A DNA stretch of 64,000 nucleotides from Coxiellaceae bacterium (GCA_029212925.1 JARGOB010000006.1:62001-126000), one strand, 5' to 3'; positions 8,001 through 16,275 are shown, counted from the stretch's first letter. Numbers and translations are program-made. The notes: a model not told the origin generated them from the sequence alone.

Positions 8001-9032
8001 CTAAGCAGCGTGGCCAGTTTTAGCTCCTGCTGCTGCTGTTGGCACGTCTTTGCTGACCTTGTGACTAACGGTGGTATGACTACCGGTCGCTGTGCCGCCA
8101 TTACCTTTAGGTGTTGATGTTGGCACGGGAGTCGTGGTGCTACCGTCGGCAGTGATCATACCCCTGGGGTTATCAACAGGATCGGTAATAATATTACCAG
8201 CTATGCCGGATTCGGTAGGATCAAAATAACTGGCCTGACTGAGTGGTAAGCTATTGCGTCGAATTTGCGAATTCCGTGCTTGTATGTAGCCGTTACGGAT
8301 AAATACATAAGGGTCAAAAGCATTACGCATCAGCTTATAAGCCGGCATTAAGCGCGCTTGTAGGTCAAGTTGTTTACCACCGAGTAAAGCCCATACAGTA
8401 CCGCTCCTGTTGAAGTAAGGGTAGGGGCTCATATAAATATTAAATGGAATGGCAAAACCATCGCGAAAGGTGGACGGCCCTAAAATAGGTAGCATGATAA
8501 ATTTTGAGCGTTTAGCGCCCCACGTGGCCAGTGTCATGCCGAAATCGGTTTGGTGTGGTTTAAGGCCCATGTGTTTAGCTACATCAAAGATGCCGCCGAT
8601 ACCGATTGTGCTATTAATAACCAGTCGCCAGAAATCATTAAAGAAGTATTTCACCTTACCTTGTAATAGATCATTCGGCAGTGTGGTCACGGTACTGATG
8701 TTGTTATAGACATTGCTGACGCCGCGTTGCACGGGGCTCCATACGCCGTTGGAATAAATATAGGCAATGGGTTCCACAAATAAACCGAGGAACACTTTAT
8801 TAAATTCGAAAACACCGCGGTTAAATTTTTCATACGGATCTACTTGGTAGCCGTTTTGTTGCAAAATGGGGTCAGTCAATGTTTTTGATGGCGTGCTTTC
8901 AAGCGTTTTTTGCGTATTTTCTGCGGATGTGGCGCCGACTTGATGCAGGTTAGCCAGGCTACTGGAAAAACTGGCGCACAAAGCGACAGTTAAGCCGATA
9001 CTGGTGACCTTGCTAAAAATTTTTTTATTCAT
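8001..9032 (-). CDS. mlaA: Outer-membrane lipid asymmetry protein MlaA (VacJ)
   Basis: MlaA removes misplaced phospholipids from the outer leaflet of the outer membrane and hands them to MlaC. The family core begins DPYEKFNRGVFEFN (about residue 66) and includes RGVSNVYNN, VINSTIGIGGIFDVA and WGAKRSKFIMLPILGPST. At 343 residues it is about 90 longer than E. coli MlaA. The excess is a low-complexity Thr/Gly/Ala/Pro tail after about residue 285, plus about 60 N-terminal residues. The signal peptide has VALC where a lipobox would be. Leucine at -1 is atypical, so lipidation is doubtful and cleavage after SLA is an alternative. The other mla genes are not in the window. Confidence 0.9.
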   Translation of the reverse strand: MNKKIFSKVTSIGLTVALCASFSSSLANLHQVGATSAENTQKTLESTPSKTLTDPILQQNGYQVDPYEKFNRGVFEFNKVFLGLFVEPIAYIYSNGVWSPVQRGVSNVYNNISTVTTLPNDLLQGKVKYFFNDFWRLVINSTIGIGGIFDVAKHMGLKPHQTDFGMTLATWGAKRSKFIMLPILGPSTFRDGFAIPFNIYMSPYPYFNRSGTVWALLGGKQLDLQARLMPAYKLMRNAFDPYVFIRNGYIQARNSQIRRNSLPLSQASYFDPTESGIAGNIITDPVDNPRGMITADGSTTTPVPTSTPKGNGGTATGSHTTVSHKVSKDVPTAAAGAKTGHAA

Positions 9033-9140
9033 AACGGAGATCCTTTCACGTGTTCCTGGTTCAGCGGCTAGTGTAACAGTTATTTCCGCTTAAGCTAAGC
9101 AGTGTTATACTAACACAGCTAATTTTTTGTGAGAATTAAT

Positions 9141-9986
9141 ATGCGTAATCCTTTCCAAGCCATTGCTTCCGTTTTGTTCACGCCAGGAAGCCAGCCACAA
9201 CGTTTTACAAAAGCGCATGCCACTGGTGCGCATGGCATTATGTTAGACCTTGAAGATGCGGTCGGTGACAACGATAAAATTATGGCGCGTGACACTGTCT
9301 GTGGCTATTTAGACACGTATCAGCCGCAAGAAAACTTTATGTGTGGACTGCGAGTGAATGAGGTTTCTACGCCGTTTGGTCAGGGAGACTTGGCTAAGCT
9401 TAGTGAGTGTCAGCAATTGCCAGATCTTATTGCGCTTCCTAAAGTGGAAAGTCCGGATGATGTGCGTATGGCCGCAGAGCTTGAAGTGCCCTTGTTGGTG
9501 ATGATTGAATCAGAACTAGGGTTGCGGCGAGCTGAAGAAATTTTGTCCGCCAGTGAGCGAGTTGAGGTGGTATTTTTTGGTGGTTACGATTTTGCTGCTA
9601 ATTTAGGAGCGCAATGTGAATGGCAGAGCATGTTGATGATACGCAGTCAATTGGTATTGTTAGCACGTCGATTTGATTGTGCGCTATGGGATGTGCCCTA
9701 TATTGATTTGGACGACAAAGACGATTTAGCTTTACAGCAAGAATGCCAAGCATTAAAGGCCATGGGATTTACCGGTAAAATGGCGATTCATCCTAAGCAC
9801 ATTGCAATGATTAATGAAGTATTTATGCCCAGCCAAAGTGAGGTGACTGAAGCGCAAGCGATAGTGCAGGCGATGCAGCAATCGGATGGCAATGCTTGTC
9901 GGCATAACGGTAAGATGTTAGATCAACCATTGATACGCAGTGCGGAGCGAATAATAGCAATGAATAACATGAGGAATAGCCAATGA
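9141..9986 (+). CDS. ccl: Citramalyl-CoA lyase, CitE/HpcH-like (RipC type)
   Basis: A 281-residue member of the HpcH/HpaI-CitE family. It shows FTPGSQPQRF, LDLEDAVGDNDK (Mg/CoA region), LPKVESPDD, VMIESELGL with the metal-binding Glu, GGYDFAANLG and AIHPKHI. In itaconate degradation, Ccl splits (S)-citramalyl-CoA into pyruvate and acetyl-CoA. That substrate is assigned from context: the next two genes are a MaoC-type hydratase and a CoA-transferase, matching ripC-ripB-ripA of Yersinia pestis. On its own it could be any malyl- or citryl-CoA lyase relative. ATG 9141 is chosen over the in-frame GTG at 9129. Confidence 0.75.
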   Translation: MRNPFQAIASVLFTPGSQPQRFTKAHATGAHGIMLDLEDAVGDNDKIMARDTVCGYLDTYQPQENFMCGLRVNEVSTPFGQGDLAKLSECQQLPDLIALPKVESPDDVRMAAELEVPLLVMIESELGLRRAEEILSASERVEVVFFGGYDFAANLGAQCEWQSMLMIRSQLVLLARRFDCALWDVPYIDLDDKDDLALQQECQALKAMGFTGKMAIHPKHIAMINEVFMPSQSEVTEAQAIVQAMQQSDGNACRHNGKMLDQPLIRSAERIIAMNNMRNSQ

Positions 9987-10516
9987 AGCCTGAAGACCAT
10001 GCATTTTATTCGCATGTAAAAATCAAAGATAACGTGTACCGCGAGCGTAACGGTGTTGAGTATGAGGACTTTGAGATTGGTCAGGTATTCCAGCATCGAC
10101 CAGGTTTAACAGTGACACAAGATATGAATGCTCAGCATACGTTGATGACATACAATCAGGCGATGATTCATACCGATGTGCGTTATGCGGCGAAAACGGA
10201 ATGGGAGCGGCCATTAATTGTGAGTACATTAACGTTGTCATTAGTGACGGGTATGTCGACAAAAACCTTTGGACGTGTGGTGGCTAATTTGGCCTGGAAT
10301 AATGTCAACATGACGTACCCTTTATATGCGGGCGATACCCTCTATGCGGAATCTGAAGTGAAGGAAAAGCGCTTGTCGAATTCACGAAAAGGCCAGGGTA
10401 TTTTGACGATACACACGCGCGGCATGAATAATAATGGCACGGAAGTGTGCTCGTTTGATCGTACGCTTTTGGTATATTGCCGTGGTCATGGTCCTTATGA
10501 AAAAGCAGAGTACTAG
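9983..10516 (+). CDS. ich: Itaconyl-CoA hydratase, MaoC-like (RipB type)
   Basis: A 177-residue single-hotdog MaoC-family protein. EDFEIGQVFQHRPGLTVT opens the domain, and HTDVRYA, PLIVSTLTLSLVTGMS and LYAGDTLYAESEV follow in the family order. In the itaconate route it hydrates itaconyl-CoA to citramalyl-CoA. The start overlaps the upstream stop by 4 bp (ATGA) and the next gene begins one base after its stop, so the three genes are translationally coupled. The substrate is inferred from this gene trio. Confidence 0.75.
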   Translation: MKPEDHAFYSHVKIKDNVYRERNGVEYEDFEIGQVFQHRPGLTVTQDMNAQHTLMTYNQAMIHTDVRYAAKTEWERPLIVSTLTLSLVTGMSTKTFGRVVANLAWNNVNMTYPLYAGDTLYAESEVKEKRLSNSRKGQGILTIHTRGMNNNGTEVCSFDRTLLVYCRGHGPYEKAEY

Positions 10517-11836
10517 ATGACTGTAGACAGGTATTATCAGTCGAAATTAATGAGCGCCGAACAAGCGGTTGAGAAAATTGCTGATCATAGCCGTTGTTGC
10601 ATGAGTCACGGAATTTCACAGCCGCCTGCGATATTAAAAGCATTAGCGGATCGTGCAAGGGCGAGGGCTTTAACTGATTTGTCGGTTTACTATGTTCACT
10701 CAGAAAAGGCTGCTGCCGAAACTATTTTGGCTGATGATTTGGTTGGCGTGTTTCACCCCGTGGCGGGGTTTTATGCGGCAGCAGAAAAACGTTTGCGCCA
10801 GCTAGATAAAGAGCAGGGTCGACGCGTTGTTAATTTTACACCAAACACATTAAGTCAATATCCACGGCTATTGTGTGATCATATCAAGCCGGATAGTTTT
10901 ATTTCCATGGTTAGTCCAATGGATGAAGCGGGTTACTTTTCATTAGGCACGAGCCCTGATTATGGGCGTATGGCTTCGCGTATTGCACCTACTGTGATTG
11001 TTGAGGTTAACAAGCATATGCCGCGAACGTTTGGTGATACAAAAATTCATGTCACTGACGTGGCTGCAATTGTTGAAAACGACGACCCATTACAACAATT
11101 GATTGCACGCGAACCGACTGAGGCTGAATTTACTATTGCCAAATTAATTGCAGAGCAAATTAATGATGGTGATACGTTACAGTTAGCGGCTAGCGGTGTG
11201 TCAAAAGCGGTGTGTCAATGCCTGCATAATCATCAAGATTTAGGCTTACATTCAGAGTTGCTGTCTTCGGGTTTAATTCCTTTAATGAAGTCAGGGGTGT
11301 TAAATGGCAGACGCAAAAACATTCATACGCATAAGCATTTATTCACACTGTCATTTGGCGATGAGGCAATGTATGAGTATATGGACCTAAATCCAACGAT
11401 TGAAGGTTATGGCGCTGAGTATATTAATTCACCTGAGGTGATTGCACGCAATCATAATATGTTTTCGATCAATTCAGCGGTTGAGATTGATTTGTTTGGT
11501 CAAACCAGTGCGGAATCGATGGGCTGGCGTCAATACAGCGGAGCTGGTGGTCAGAATGATTTTGTGCGTGGTGCTTATGAATCTCAAGGCGGACGTTCTG
11601 TATTGGCTTTTTCATCGACAGCTAAAAACGGCACGGTTTCTCGTATAGTGCCTAAGGTTAATGGTGCAGTAACCAATAACCGTATGGATGTTGATTGGGT
11701 GGTGACTGAATATGGTAAAGTGCAGATGAAAGGCTTAACTACTTATGAGCGCGCGAAAGCATTAATAGATTTGGCTCATCCTGATTATCGTGAGTCATTG
11801 CATAATGCGGCAGTAGAACAGCATATTTTTGTTTAA
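10517..11836 (+). CDS. ict: Itaconate CoA-transferase, acetyl-CoA hydrolase/transferase family (RipA type)
   Basis: A 439-residue class I CoA-transferase of the 4-hydroxybutyrate/acetyl-CoA hydrolase family. INSAVEIDLFGQ contains the expected CoA-accepting glutamate (E323), and a glycine-rich segment (SGAGGQNDFVRGA) follows, as usual. It would activate itaconate with a CoA donor, probably succinyl-CoA. It is the last gene of the ccl-ich-ict operon. The homologous rip genes of Yersinia pestis are needed for growth in activated macrophages, which make itaconate as an antimicrobial. This is the strongest host-adaptation signal in the first 12 kb. Confidence 0.78.
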   Translation: MTVDRYYQSKLMSAEQAVEKIADHSRCCMSHGISQPPAILKALADRARARALTDLSVYYVHSEKAAAETILADDLVGVFHPVAGFYAAAEKRLRQLDKEQGRRVVNFTPNTLSQYPRLLCDHIKPDSFISMVSPMDEAGYFSLGTSPDYGRMASRIAPTVIVEVNKHMPRTFGDTKIHVTDVAAIVENDDPLQQLIAREPTEAEFTIAKLIAEQINDGDTLQLAASGVSKAVCQCLHNHQDLGLHSELLSSGLIPLMKSGVLNGRRKNIHTHKHLFTLSFGDEAMYEYMDLNPTIEGYGAEYINSPEVIARNHNMFSINSAVEIDLFGQTSAESMGWRQYSGAGGQNDFVRGAYESQGGRSVLAFSSTAKNGTVSRIVPKVNGAVTNNRMDVDWVVTEYGKVQMKGLTTYERAKALIDLAHPDYRESLHNAAVEQHIFV

Positions 11837-11864
11837 TAAATTTTTTATTCTGTCAGAGTGTAAC

Positions 11865-11974
11865 GTAAGGCTATCAGGGATACCTTTCTCCCGAACGGAT
11901 GTCCCTATCCTCGTGTTCCTTTACATCCATGTATCACACGTTGCTCGACAGGTACTCCTGATAGCCTTCCTTAC
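11865..11974 (-). repeat. Interspersed hairpin element, copy 2 (reverse)
   Basis: The same element as at 5757 but on the minus strand, with outer arms GTAAGG..GGCTATCAGG and CCTGATAGCCTTAC. The variable stem block is ATCA/TGAT here. It lies 28 bp after the ict stop in the gap before the next, convergent gene, so this copy is not in a 5' leader. Confidence 0.72.
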
Positions 11975-12023
11975 TTTAGCAGTTAATCTACTAACAAATT
12001 ATATGCCTATATTTTTATGGAGA

Positions 12024-12434
12024 TTACTGTGATGGAGTGGCAAAGCCAATCAACCCCCCGGCCTTGGCGCCGGTTTTTTCTGTATTATCACTAAATCTTG
12101 CTAAACCAGCCGATTCAAAGTGAAAGGTAAGTTTTTGGGTGCTGCCATCGAATTGAGATTGGTTGGGAATAAGTGTCATGCTGGCGATACCTTTTTTCTT
12201 ATCGGTTACTTGGTAGGTATATTGCCCGGTTAATTTTTTACCGCTGGGTATTTCGGTGGTAACAAATGTTTTATTAGCATACGTTACTTTTAATACCTTG
12301 CCGGCCGGTTTGCCGTAGGTGTAGGCCGCATACAATGTCTTGCCATTCAGAGAGCTAGGGAAGTTCGGTGTGTGGTGATTAGCAAGTAATGAAAGTGGTA
12401 GCAGCGCTAATAATAGGGTGAGTGTTTTTTTCAT
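12024..12434 (-). CDS. Small exported protein of unknown function
   Basis: A 136-residue protein with a clear signal peptide (MKKTLTLLLALLPLSLLANH). The mature part is beta-rich and lysine/threonine-rich (KTLYAAYTYGKPAGKVLKVTY, then TGQYTYQVTDKKKG), which suggests a small periplasmic or outer-membrane-associated barrel. No family is recognised. ATG 12434 has AAGGAA six bases upstream; the adjacent ATG at 12437 is too close, and the longer upstream frame is rejected. It follows the thioesterase gene by 10 bp on the same strand, so they may be co-transcribed. Confidence 0.6.
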   Translation of the reverse strand: MKKTLTLLLALLPLSLLANHHTPNFPSSLNGKTLYAAYTYGKPAGKVLKVTYANKTFVTTEIPSGKKLTGQYTYQVTDKKKGIASMTLIPNQSQFDGSTQKLTFHFESAGLARFSDNTEKTGAKAGGLIGFATPSQ

Positions 12435-12444
12435 CATGTATTCC

Positions 12445-12945
12445 TTATTTTTTACCTTGCAAATGTTTGTCTTGATAATCGGTGCGCAATTTTTTGCGCA
12501 GTTCAGCATTTTTTGAGCGACGTATTTCGTTGTCATTACGTAATTCAAGTGGTTTCACTATGCAGGGTTTGTGGTTTTCATCCATGGCGACCATGGTAAA
12601 ATAACTGGTGTTAGTGTGACGCTTGATGCCGGATGAAATTTCTTCGGATACGACACGAATACCGACTTCCATGGATGTTTTGCCAACATGATTAACGCTG
12701 GCATAGAACGAGACCAGTTCACCGACTTTAATCGCTTGTTTAAATAGCACGTAATCGACCGATAAGGTGACGGTATAAAAGCCGCTGTAGCGTGAGGCGC
12801 ATGCATAGGCGACACGATCCATTAATTGCAGAATGGCACCGCCGTGTACGTTACCACCAAAGTTAGCCATATCAGGCGTCATGATTTCAGTCATCATAAC
12901 TTCGCGGTGATCGCCGGTGTTGGGTGTGCCACAACAGTTGTCCAT
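12445..12945 (-). CDS. Acyl-CoA thioesterase (YciA/BACH-like hotdog)
   Basis: A 166-residue hotdog-fold thioesterase. It shows MTPDMANFGGNVHGGAILQLMD, with the NxxGxVHGG signature and the catalytic Asp, then ASRYSGFYTVT, VGELVSFYASVNHVGKTSMEV and TSYFTMVAMDE. It hydrolyses acyl-CoA to free acid and CoA in the cytoplasm; the preferred chain length is not readable. The N-terminus MDNCCGTP is Cys-rich, which is unusual, and the C-terminal tail is highly basic (RRSKNAELRKKLR). Confidence 0.85.
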   Translation of the reverse strand: MDNCCGTPNTGDHREVMMTEIMTPDMANFGGNVHGGAILQLMDRVAYACASRYSGFYTVTLSVDYVLFKQAIKVGELVSFYASVNHVGKTSMEVGIRVVSEEISSGIKRHTNTSYFTMVAMDENHKPCIVKPLELRNDNEIRRSKNAELRKKLRTDYQDKHLQGKK

Positions 12946-13012
12946 GGGTTACTCCTTAAAGATAAACCATTGAAATTATAGACTATGGCTGTTCATTCAT
13001 GGCTAATAATTA

Positions 13013-14272
13013 TTACAAACGCGGGGAGGTGATATCAGGCGTGCCTTCTTCAGTTATTGGGGTTGCGGTAGCAACGGAAGGGCTACGATACATATGAAAA
13101 ATAGCTGCTTTTATTTTAAGAGGGAGGCGCGGCTGTGGGGGTTTGATGAGCCCGTCAGAACTGCTGAGAGCGGTTGAGGCATATTCAGTATCATCAACGT
13201 CACTGGACTTATCGGAGTCACTGTCATCGGGTAATTGTTCACCACGTAATGAAACTCTACTACCAATGGTGTCATCTGGAGAAATTTTGGTAGCTACCGT
13301 ATCAACTACGCGGGGGAATGACATGCCATGATTACCGCGGTAAACAATATAAGGCTTGGTCTGCAATGCACGATCACAGTCAGTGCAGGCTAATTTAGTA
13401 ATACCAAAGATGATGGGTTCACGGGGCTGGCTATGTAGCATTTGACTCTCAATAAGCTTCATCAAAGCTTGTTCGGCATGAACAGTGCCACCGATGTCTT
13501 CTTCAAAATCCGTGTTTGGGTAAATAAATGGGAGGTCAGCGGTGGTGAGCAATATGCGCTTAGTTTCATTGCTGTAGCTCGTTTCATCCTCACTCTCGCT
13601 TAAAACACCATTGACTACTTTGCGTAATATACTGACCAGGTTATCTATTTGTTTAAAGAGTGGGTTGCGGCGTTTTGATTTATCTTCTACGGTTAAGCTG
13701 CATATGCCACCTGCTGTCAAAAGATCAAATGCAGCGTCTTTTAATAATTTCTCTTTTGCATGTTTGGTATCTGCGCTTTCATAAGCGGCAAATAACGCAC
13801 GCAAAATAGTGAGTTTAGTGGCAATTATTTCATGAATACTTCTTCGATTATGTTCAGTCGGTTTACGGGTGCGATTAGCTGAGACAATTAAGCCAGCTTT
13901 TGTGCAGGCAATGGCGATGCAGGGTGTAATAGCTTCTTTCGGCGCTAATAGCTTAGCGAGGCTATCCATGCGGCGTATTCTTTTATCAGAAGAATAAATG
14001 GTGCGTTCTGGTGTGATGAGTGTAAAATCGGCGAGTTCTGCTCGGTGAATTGTACACCACTTATCAGCCCATGCTTTTACGCTTTTTTTTGTTGGTGCTT
14101 CGGGTGAGATCATTACGGTATATCGCTGCAGATCATCAGTAAAGCCCAGTGTTTTTAGTGTGCTTTCGTTGATATCGTATGTTAATTTGATGTGACGTAA
14201 TAGGCTGGTTGCTATTGTGTTTGAGGGCAATAGATCAGCAAGGGTATTTTTTGATTCTTCGGTTCTGCTCAT
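13013..14272 (-). CDS. OTT_1508-like nucleic-acid/nucleotide deaminase, candidate effector
   Basis: A 419-residue protein with deaminase zinc-site motifs: HAE at 265-267 in GGTVHAEQALMKLIE, then FGITKLACTDC with the metal cysteines C296 and C299. An earlier beta hairpin (CIAIACTKAGLIVSANR, about 118-134) fits the first strands of the cytidine-deaminase fold. The long insert before HAE and the I/S-x-K-x-x-C-x-x-C form fit the OTT_1508 family, known from Orientia, other intracellular bacteria and fungi. The C-terminus is acidic and Ser-rich, then Pro-rich. ATG 14272 lacks a clear ribosome-binding site; TTG 14284 is an alternative. The upstream TTAA-N7-TTAA box and isolated position favour an effector. 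Confidence 0.62.
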   Translation of the reverse strand: MSRTEESKNTLADLLPSNTIATSLLRHIKLTYDINESTLKTLGFTDDLQRYTVMISPEAPTKKSVKAWADKWCTIHRAELADFTLITPERTIYSSDKRIRRMDSLAKLLAPKEAITPCIAIACTKAGLIVSANRTRKPTEHNRRSIHEIIATKLTILRALFAAYESADTKHAKEKLLKDAAFDLLTAGGICSLTVEDKSKRRNPLFKQIDNLVSILRKVVNGVLSESEDETSYSNETKRILLTTADLPFIYPNTDFEEDIGGTVHAEQALMKLIESQMLHSQPREPIIFGITKLACTDCDRALQTKPYIVYRGNHGMSFPRVVDTVATKISPDDTIGSRVSLRGEQLPDDSDSDKSSDVDDTEYASTALSSSDGLIKPPQPRLPLKIKAAIFHMYRSPSVATATPITEEGTPDITSPRL

Positions 14273-14324
14273 GGCTTGTAGCAACGTTCTTCATTTTCTC
14301 ATCACCAACTTTATTATTATTGTA

Positions 14325-14339
14325 TTAACAGAACCTTAA
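14325..14339 (-). promoter_or_regulatory. TTAA-N7-TTAA direct repeat, PmrA-box-like
   Basis: On the minus strand this reads TTAAGGTTCTGTTAA, which is TTAA-N2-TT with the second TTAA 11 bp after the first. This is the best match in the window to the PmrA tandem box (CTTAA-N2-TT-N2-CTTAA). A TACAAT lies just downstream. It sits 40-55 bp upstream of the deaminase start. Confidence 0.45.
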
Positions 14340-14446
14340 AGCAGTTGAGCATTGGGTCAAATAAGTATGTGTTAAGTTTATCGCCTACCTGAAGCGATCA
14401 ATTCGTACAGATAGTTCGAGTGTTTTAGCTATGGTATACTGATGAC

Positions 14447-15130
14447 ATGAAACTCAACATACTCTCACATGCATCATTTGAAGCGCTTGGCAGTATCGAT
14501 CAGTGGATCGATCAGTTGGGCCATACAACCCATGTAAGCTGCCCTTATAAAGGCGAGTCAGTGCCTGATGTTGCTGAATTTGATGGCTTGATCATCATGG
14601 GTGGTCCGCAGAGTGTGGTAGAAATTGAAAAATACCCTTATTTACAGGCGGAGCTGGGTTTGATTCTGCAGACGGTTGCAGCCAATAAGCCAGTGTTGGG
14701 TGTTTGCTTGGGGGCTCAGCTAATCAGTGCTGCCTTTGGTGCGCCGGCTGAAAACAGCCCGGTACGTGAGGTGGGCTTTTTTCCGGTTGAATTAAATTCG
14801 GCGGGAAATCAATCGGCCTTGTTAAAAGATTTACCTGCCAGTTTGATCACTGGGCATTGGCATTATGATATGCCGGGGGTGCCTGACAACGCTCAGGTGC
14901 TGGCGCAGAGTGAAGGATGCCCGCGACAAATTATTCAGTATGCTGAGCGCGTGTTAGGTATGCAGTGTCACTTGGAATTAACGCGATCTGAGACTGAAGT
15001 GTTTATTCAAAAGTGTCCACAAGATTTAATTCCTGGTAAGTATGTACAGACGCCTGATGAAATGCGTGCTACAGATTTTGATTTAATGGCTAAGTATATG
15101 CACGCGGTGCTTAATCGATTATTTTCTTGA
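14447..15130 (+). CDS. Class I glutamine amidotransferase domain protein
   Basis: A 227-residue stand-alone GATase-1 protein of the GMP-synthase-like group. The nucleophile elbow GVCLGAQL holds the catalytic Cys, preceded by LIIMGGPQSV (oxyanion strand). QCHLELT supplies the His-x-Glu of the triad. TGHWHYDMP matches the usual strand before it. It should release ammonia from glutamine or hydrolyse a gamma-glutamyl bond, but the partner or substrate is unknown. One speculative link is to the gamma-glutamylation genes at 16-27 kb. ATG 14447 is used; no strong ribosome-binding site is visible. Confidence 0.85.
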   Translation: MKLNILSHASFEALGSIDQWIDQLGHTTHVSCPYKGESVPDVAEFDGLIIMGGPQSVVEIEKYPYLQAELGLILQTVAANKPVLGVCLGAQLISAAFGAPAENSPVREVGFFPVELNSAGNQSALLKDLPASLITGHWHYDMPGVPDNAQVLAQSEGCPRQIIQYAERVLGMQCHLELTRSETEVFIQKCPQDLIPGKYVQTPDEMRATDFDLMAKYMHAVLNRLFS

Positions 15131-15189
15131 TTATCATGACAGAATAATTGTGGTTACACATATCTACTGCATCAAGTTGTATAGGGTAC

Positions 15190-15248
15190 CCATTTTACGG
15201 AAGTAAAGCGCAGCGTAGTGGAACGAAGCGAGCCATGAAGTAAAATGG
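15190..15248. repeat. 59-bp inverted repeat
   Basis: CCATTTTAC at 15190-15198 and GTAAAATGG at 15240-15248 bracket a GC-rich core (AAAGCGCAGCGTAGTGG). It sits 22 bp before yffB and could form a hairpin in its leader. It resembles small miniature-element relics; no second copy was noticed in the window. Confidence 0.5.
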
Positions 15249-15270
15249 ATTATATTTGAGGAGAAAGACA

Positions 15271-15630
15271 ATGATTCAAGTCTACGGTATAAAAAACTGC
15301 GATACAGTTAAGAAGGCGCTGAAGTGGCTTACGGCTAATGCAGTTGAGTTTGCCTTTCATGATTTCAAAAAAGAAGGTGCAAGCAAGGCGCAATTGCAGT
15401 CGTGGTGTCAGTTGATTGATTGGCAATTATTGTTGAATCGGCGCGGTACTACGTGGCGAAAACTATCAGCTGAGCAACAGGCAGATCTTACGCAAGCCAA
15501 AGCTGTCGCGTTAATGAGTGAGCATACCAGTTTAATTAAACGACCCGTGTGGCAATTTGATCATGAAGTGATGGTTGGCTTTACTGACGATGTTAAGGCA
15601 AAAATTCAATATTGTTACTTGACATCGTAA
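15271..15630 (+). CDS. yffB: ArsC/Spx-family reductase YffB
   Basis: A 119-residue thioredoxin-fold protein of the ArsC/Spx family. The opening IQVYGIKNCDTVKKALKWL carries the single N-terminal cysteine (C10) where ArsC has its catalytic Cys. FHDFKKEG and LLNRRGTTWRKL follow as in YffB, and IKRPVW is the conserved C-terminal segment. YffB is thought to be a glutathione-dependent thiol reductase, and its substrate is unknown. ATG 15271 follows GAGGAGAA; the upstream TTG frame is rejected. Its last codons overlap the -35 of the higBA promoter. Confidence 0.88.
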   Translation: MIQVYGIKNCDTVKKALKWLTANAVEFAFHDFKKEGASKAQLQSWCQLIDWQLLLNRRGTTWRKLSAEQQADLTQAKAVALMSEHTSLIKRPVWQFDHEVMVGFTDDVKAKIQYCYLTS

Positions 15631-15648
15631 ACCAAATAGGTTTACAAT
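15619..15648 (+). promoter_or_regulatory. higBA promoter
   Basis: TTGACA at 15619-15624 and TACAAT at 15643-15648, with an 18-bp spacer, form a strong sigma-70 promoter 42 bp before the toxin start. The spacer contains the palindromic operator. Confidence 0.75.
15627..15645. promoter_or_regulatory. HigA operator (palindrome)
   Basis: GTAAACC-AAATA-GGTTTAC is a perfect 7-bp inverted repeat between -35 and -10. That is where an autorepressing antitoxin would block RNA polymerase. Binding by HigA is inferred from position. Confidence 0.65.
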
Positions 15649-15689
15649 ATTTATTGTGGAGGCATTAGACACAACAGTAAGTAGGTCTA

Positions 15690-15980
15690 ATGGAAGCAAA
15701 AACGGTAATAATATCGAATTCAGCAAAAAAAGATATCAAACGAATCCCAACAAATATAGCTGTAAAACTAGCTCTGTGGGTTGAGACTGTTGAAGAAATA
15801 GGATTGCGTGAAGTAAGGAAGTTGAAAGGTTATCATGATGAACCTTTAAAGGGTAAGCGGAAAGGGCAACGCTCAGTCAGGATGAACAAGGCCTATCGTG
15901 TTATTTACACTGAACACGATCAAGGGATTATAGAGCTTAACTTTATTGAAGTATTGGAGGTGAATAAGCATGACTACTAA
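15690..15980 (+). CDS. higB: HigB-type toxin (RelE superfamily)
   Basis: A 96-residue RelE-fold ribosome-dependent mRNA interferase candidate. It is strongly basic. NSAKKDIKRIPTNIAVKL, LRKLKGYHDEPLKG, RSVRMNKAYRVIYTE and the C-terminal VLEVNKHDY (a His near the C-terminus) match the HigB group. The toxin gene precedes the antitoxin gene and overlaps it by 11 bp, the normal higBA order. Confidence 0.88.
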   Translation: MEAKTVIISNSAKKDIKRIPTNIAVKLALWVETVEEIGLREVRKLKGYHDEPLKGKRKGQRSVRMNKAYRVIYTEHDQGIIELNFIEVLEVNKHDY

Positions 15981-16275
15981 AACAGTTAAAACAATCGAAA
16001 AACTAGCAGGCACCCAGCTATCGTTTGGGCGTGTGTTGTGGGCGATTAGAGTGAGTGATGACTTGACTCAAGAAGCGTTTGCTGCAGAGTTGGGTGTTTC
16101 TAAGCAATATTTATCTGCGCTTGAAAATGATAGAAAGATTGTTAGTGTTAAGCAAGCTCAAAAATTTGCTCTGATACTGGGGCAATCTGAGAAGCTATTT
16201 GTAAAGTATGCGTTACAAGATTTATTAAACAAGTACCACGTAGATTACCAGGTTGACTTGCATAAAGCGGCTTAG
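15970..16275 (+). CDS. higA: HigA-type antitoxin, XRE-family regulator
   Basis: A 101-residue antitoxin. The helix-turn-helix lies in LTQEAFAAELGVSKQYLSAL (about residues 37-56), preceded by SFGRVLWAIRVSD. It should neutralise HigB and repress the operon at the GTAAACC/GGTTTAC palindrome upstream. The pair is compact and complete, so the module is probably functional. Confidence 0.9.
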   Translation: MTTKTVKTIEKLAGTQLSFGRVLWAIRVSDDLTQEAFAAELGVSKQYLSALENDRKIVSVKQAQKFALILGQSEKLFVKYALQDLLNKYHVDYQVDLHKAA

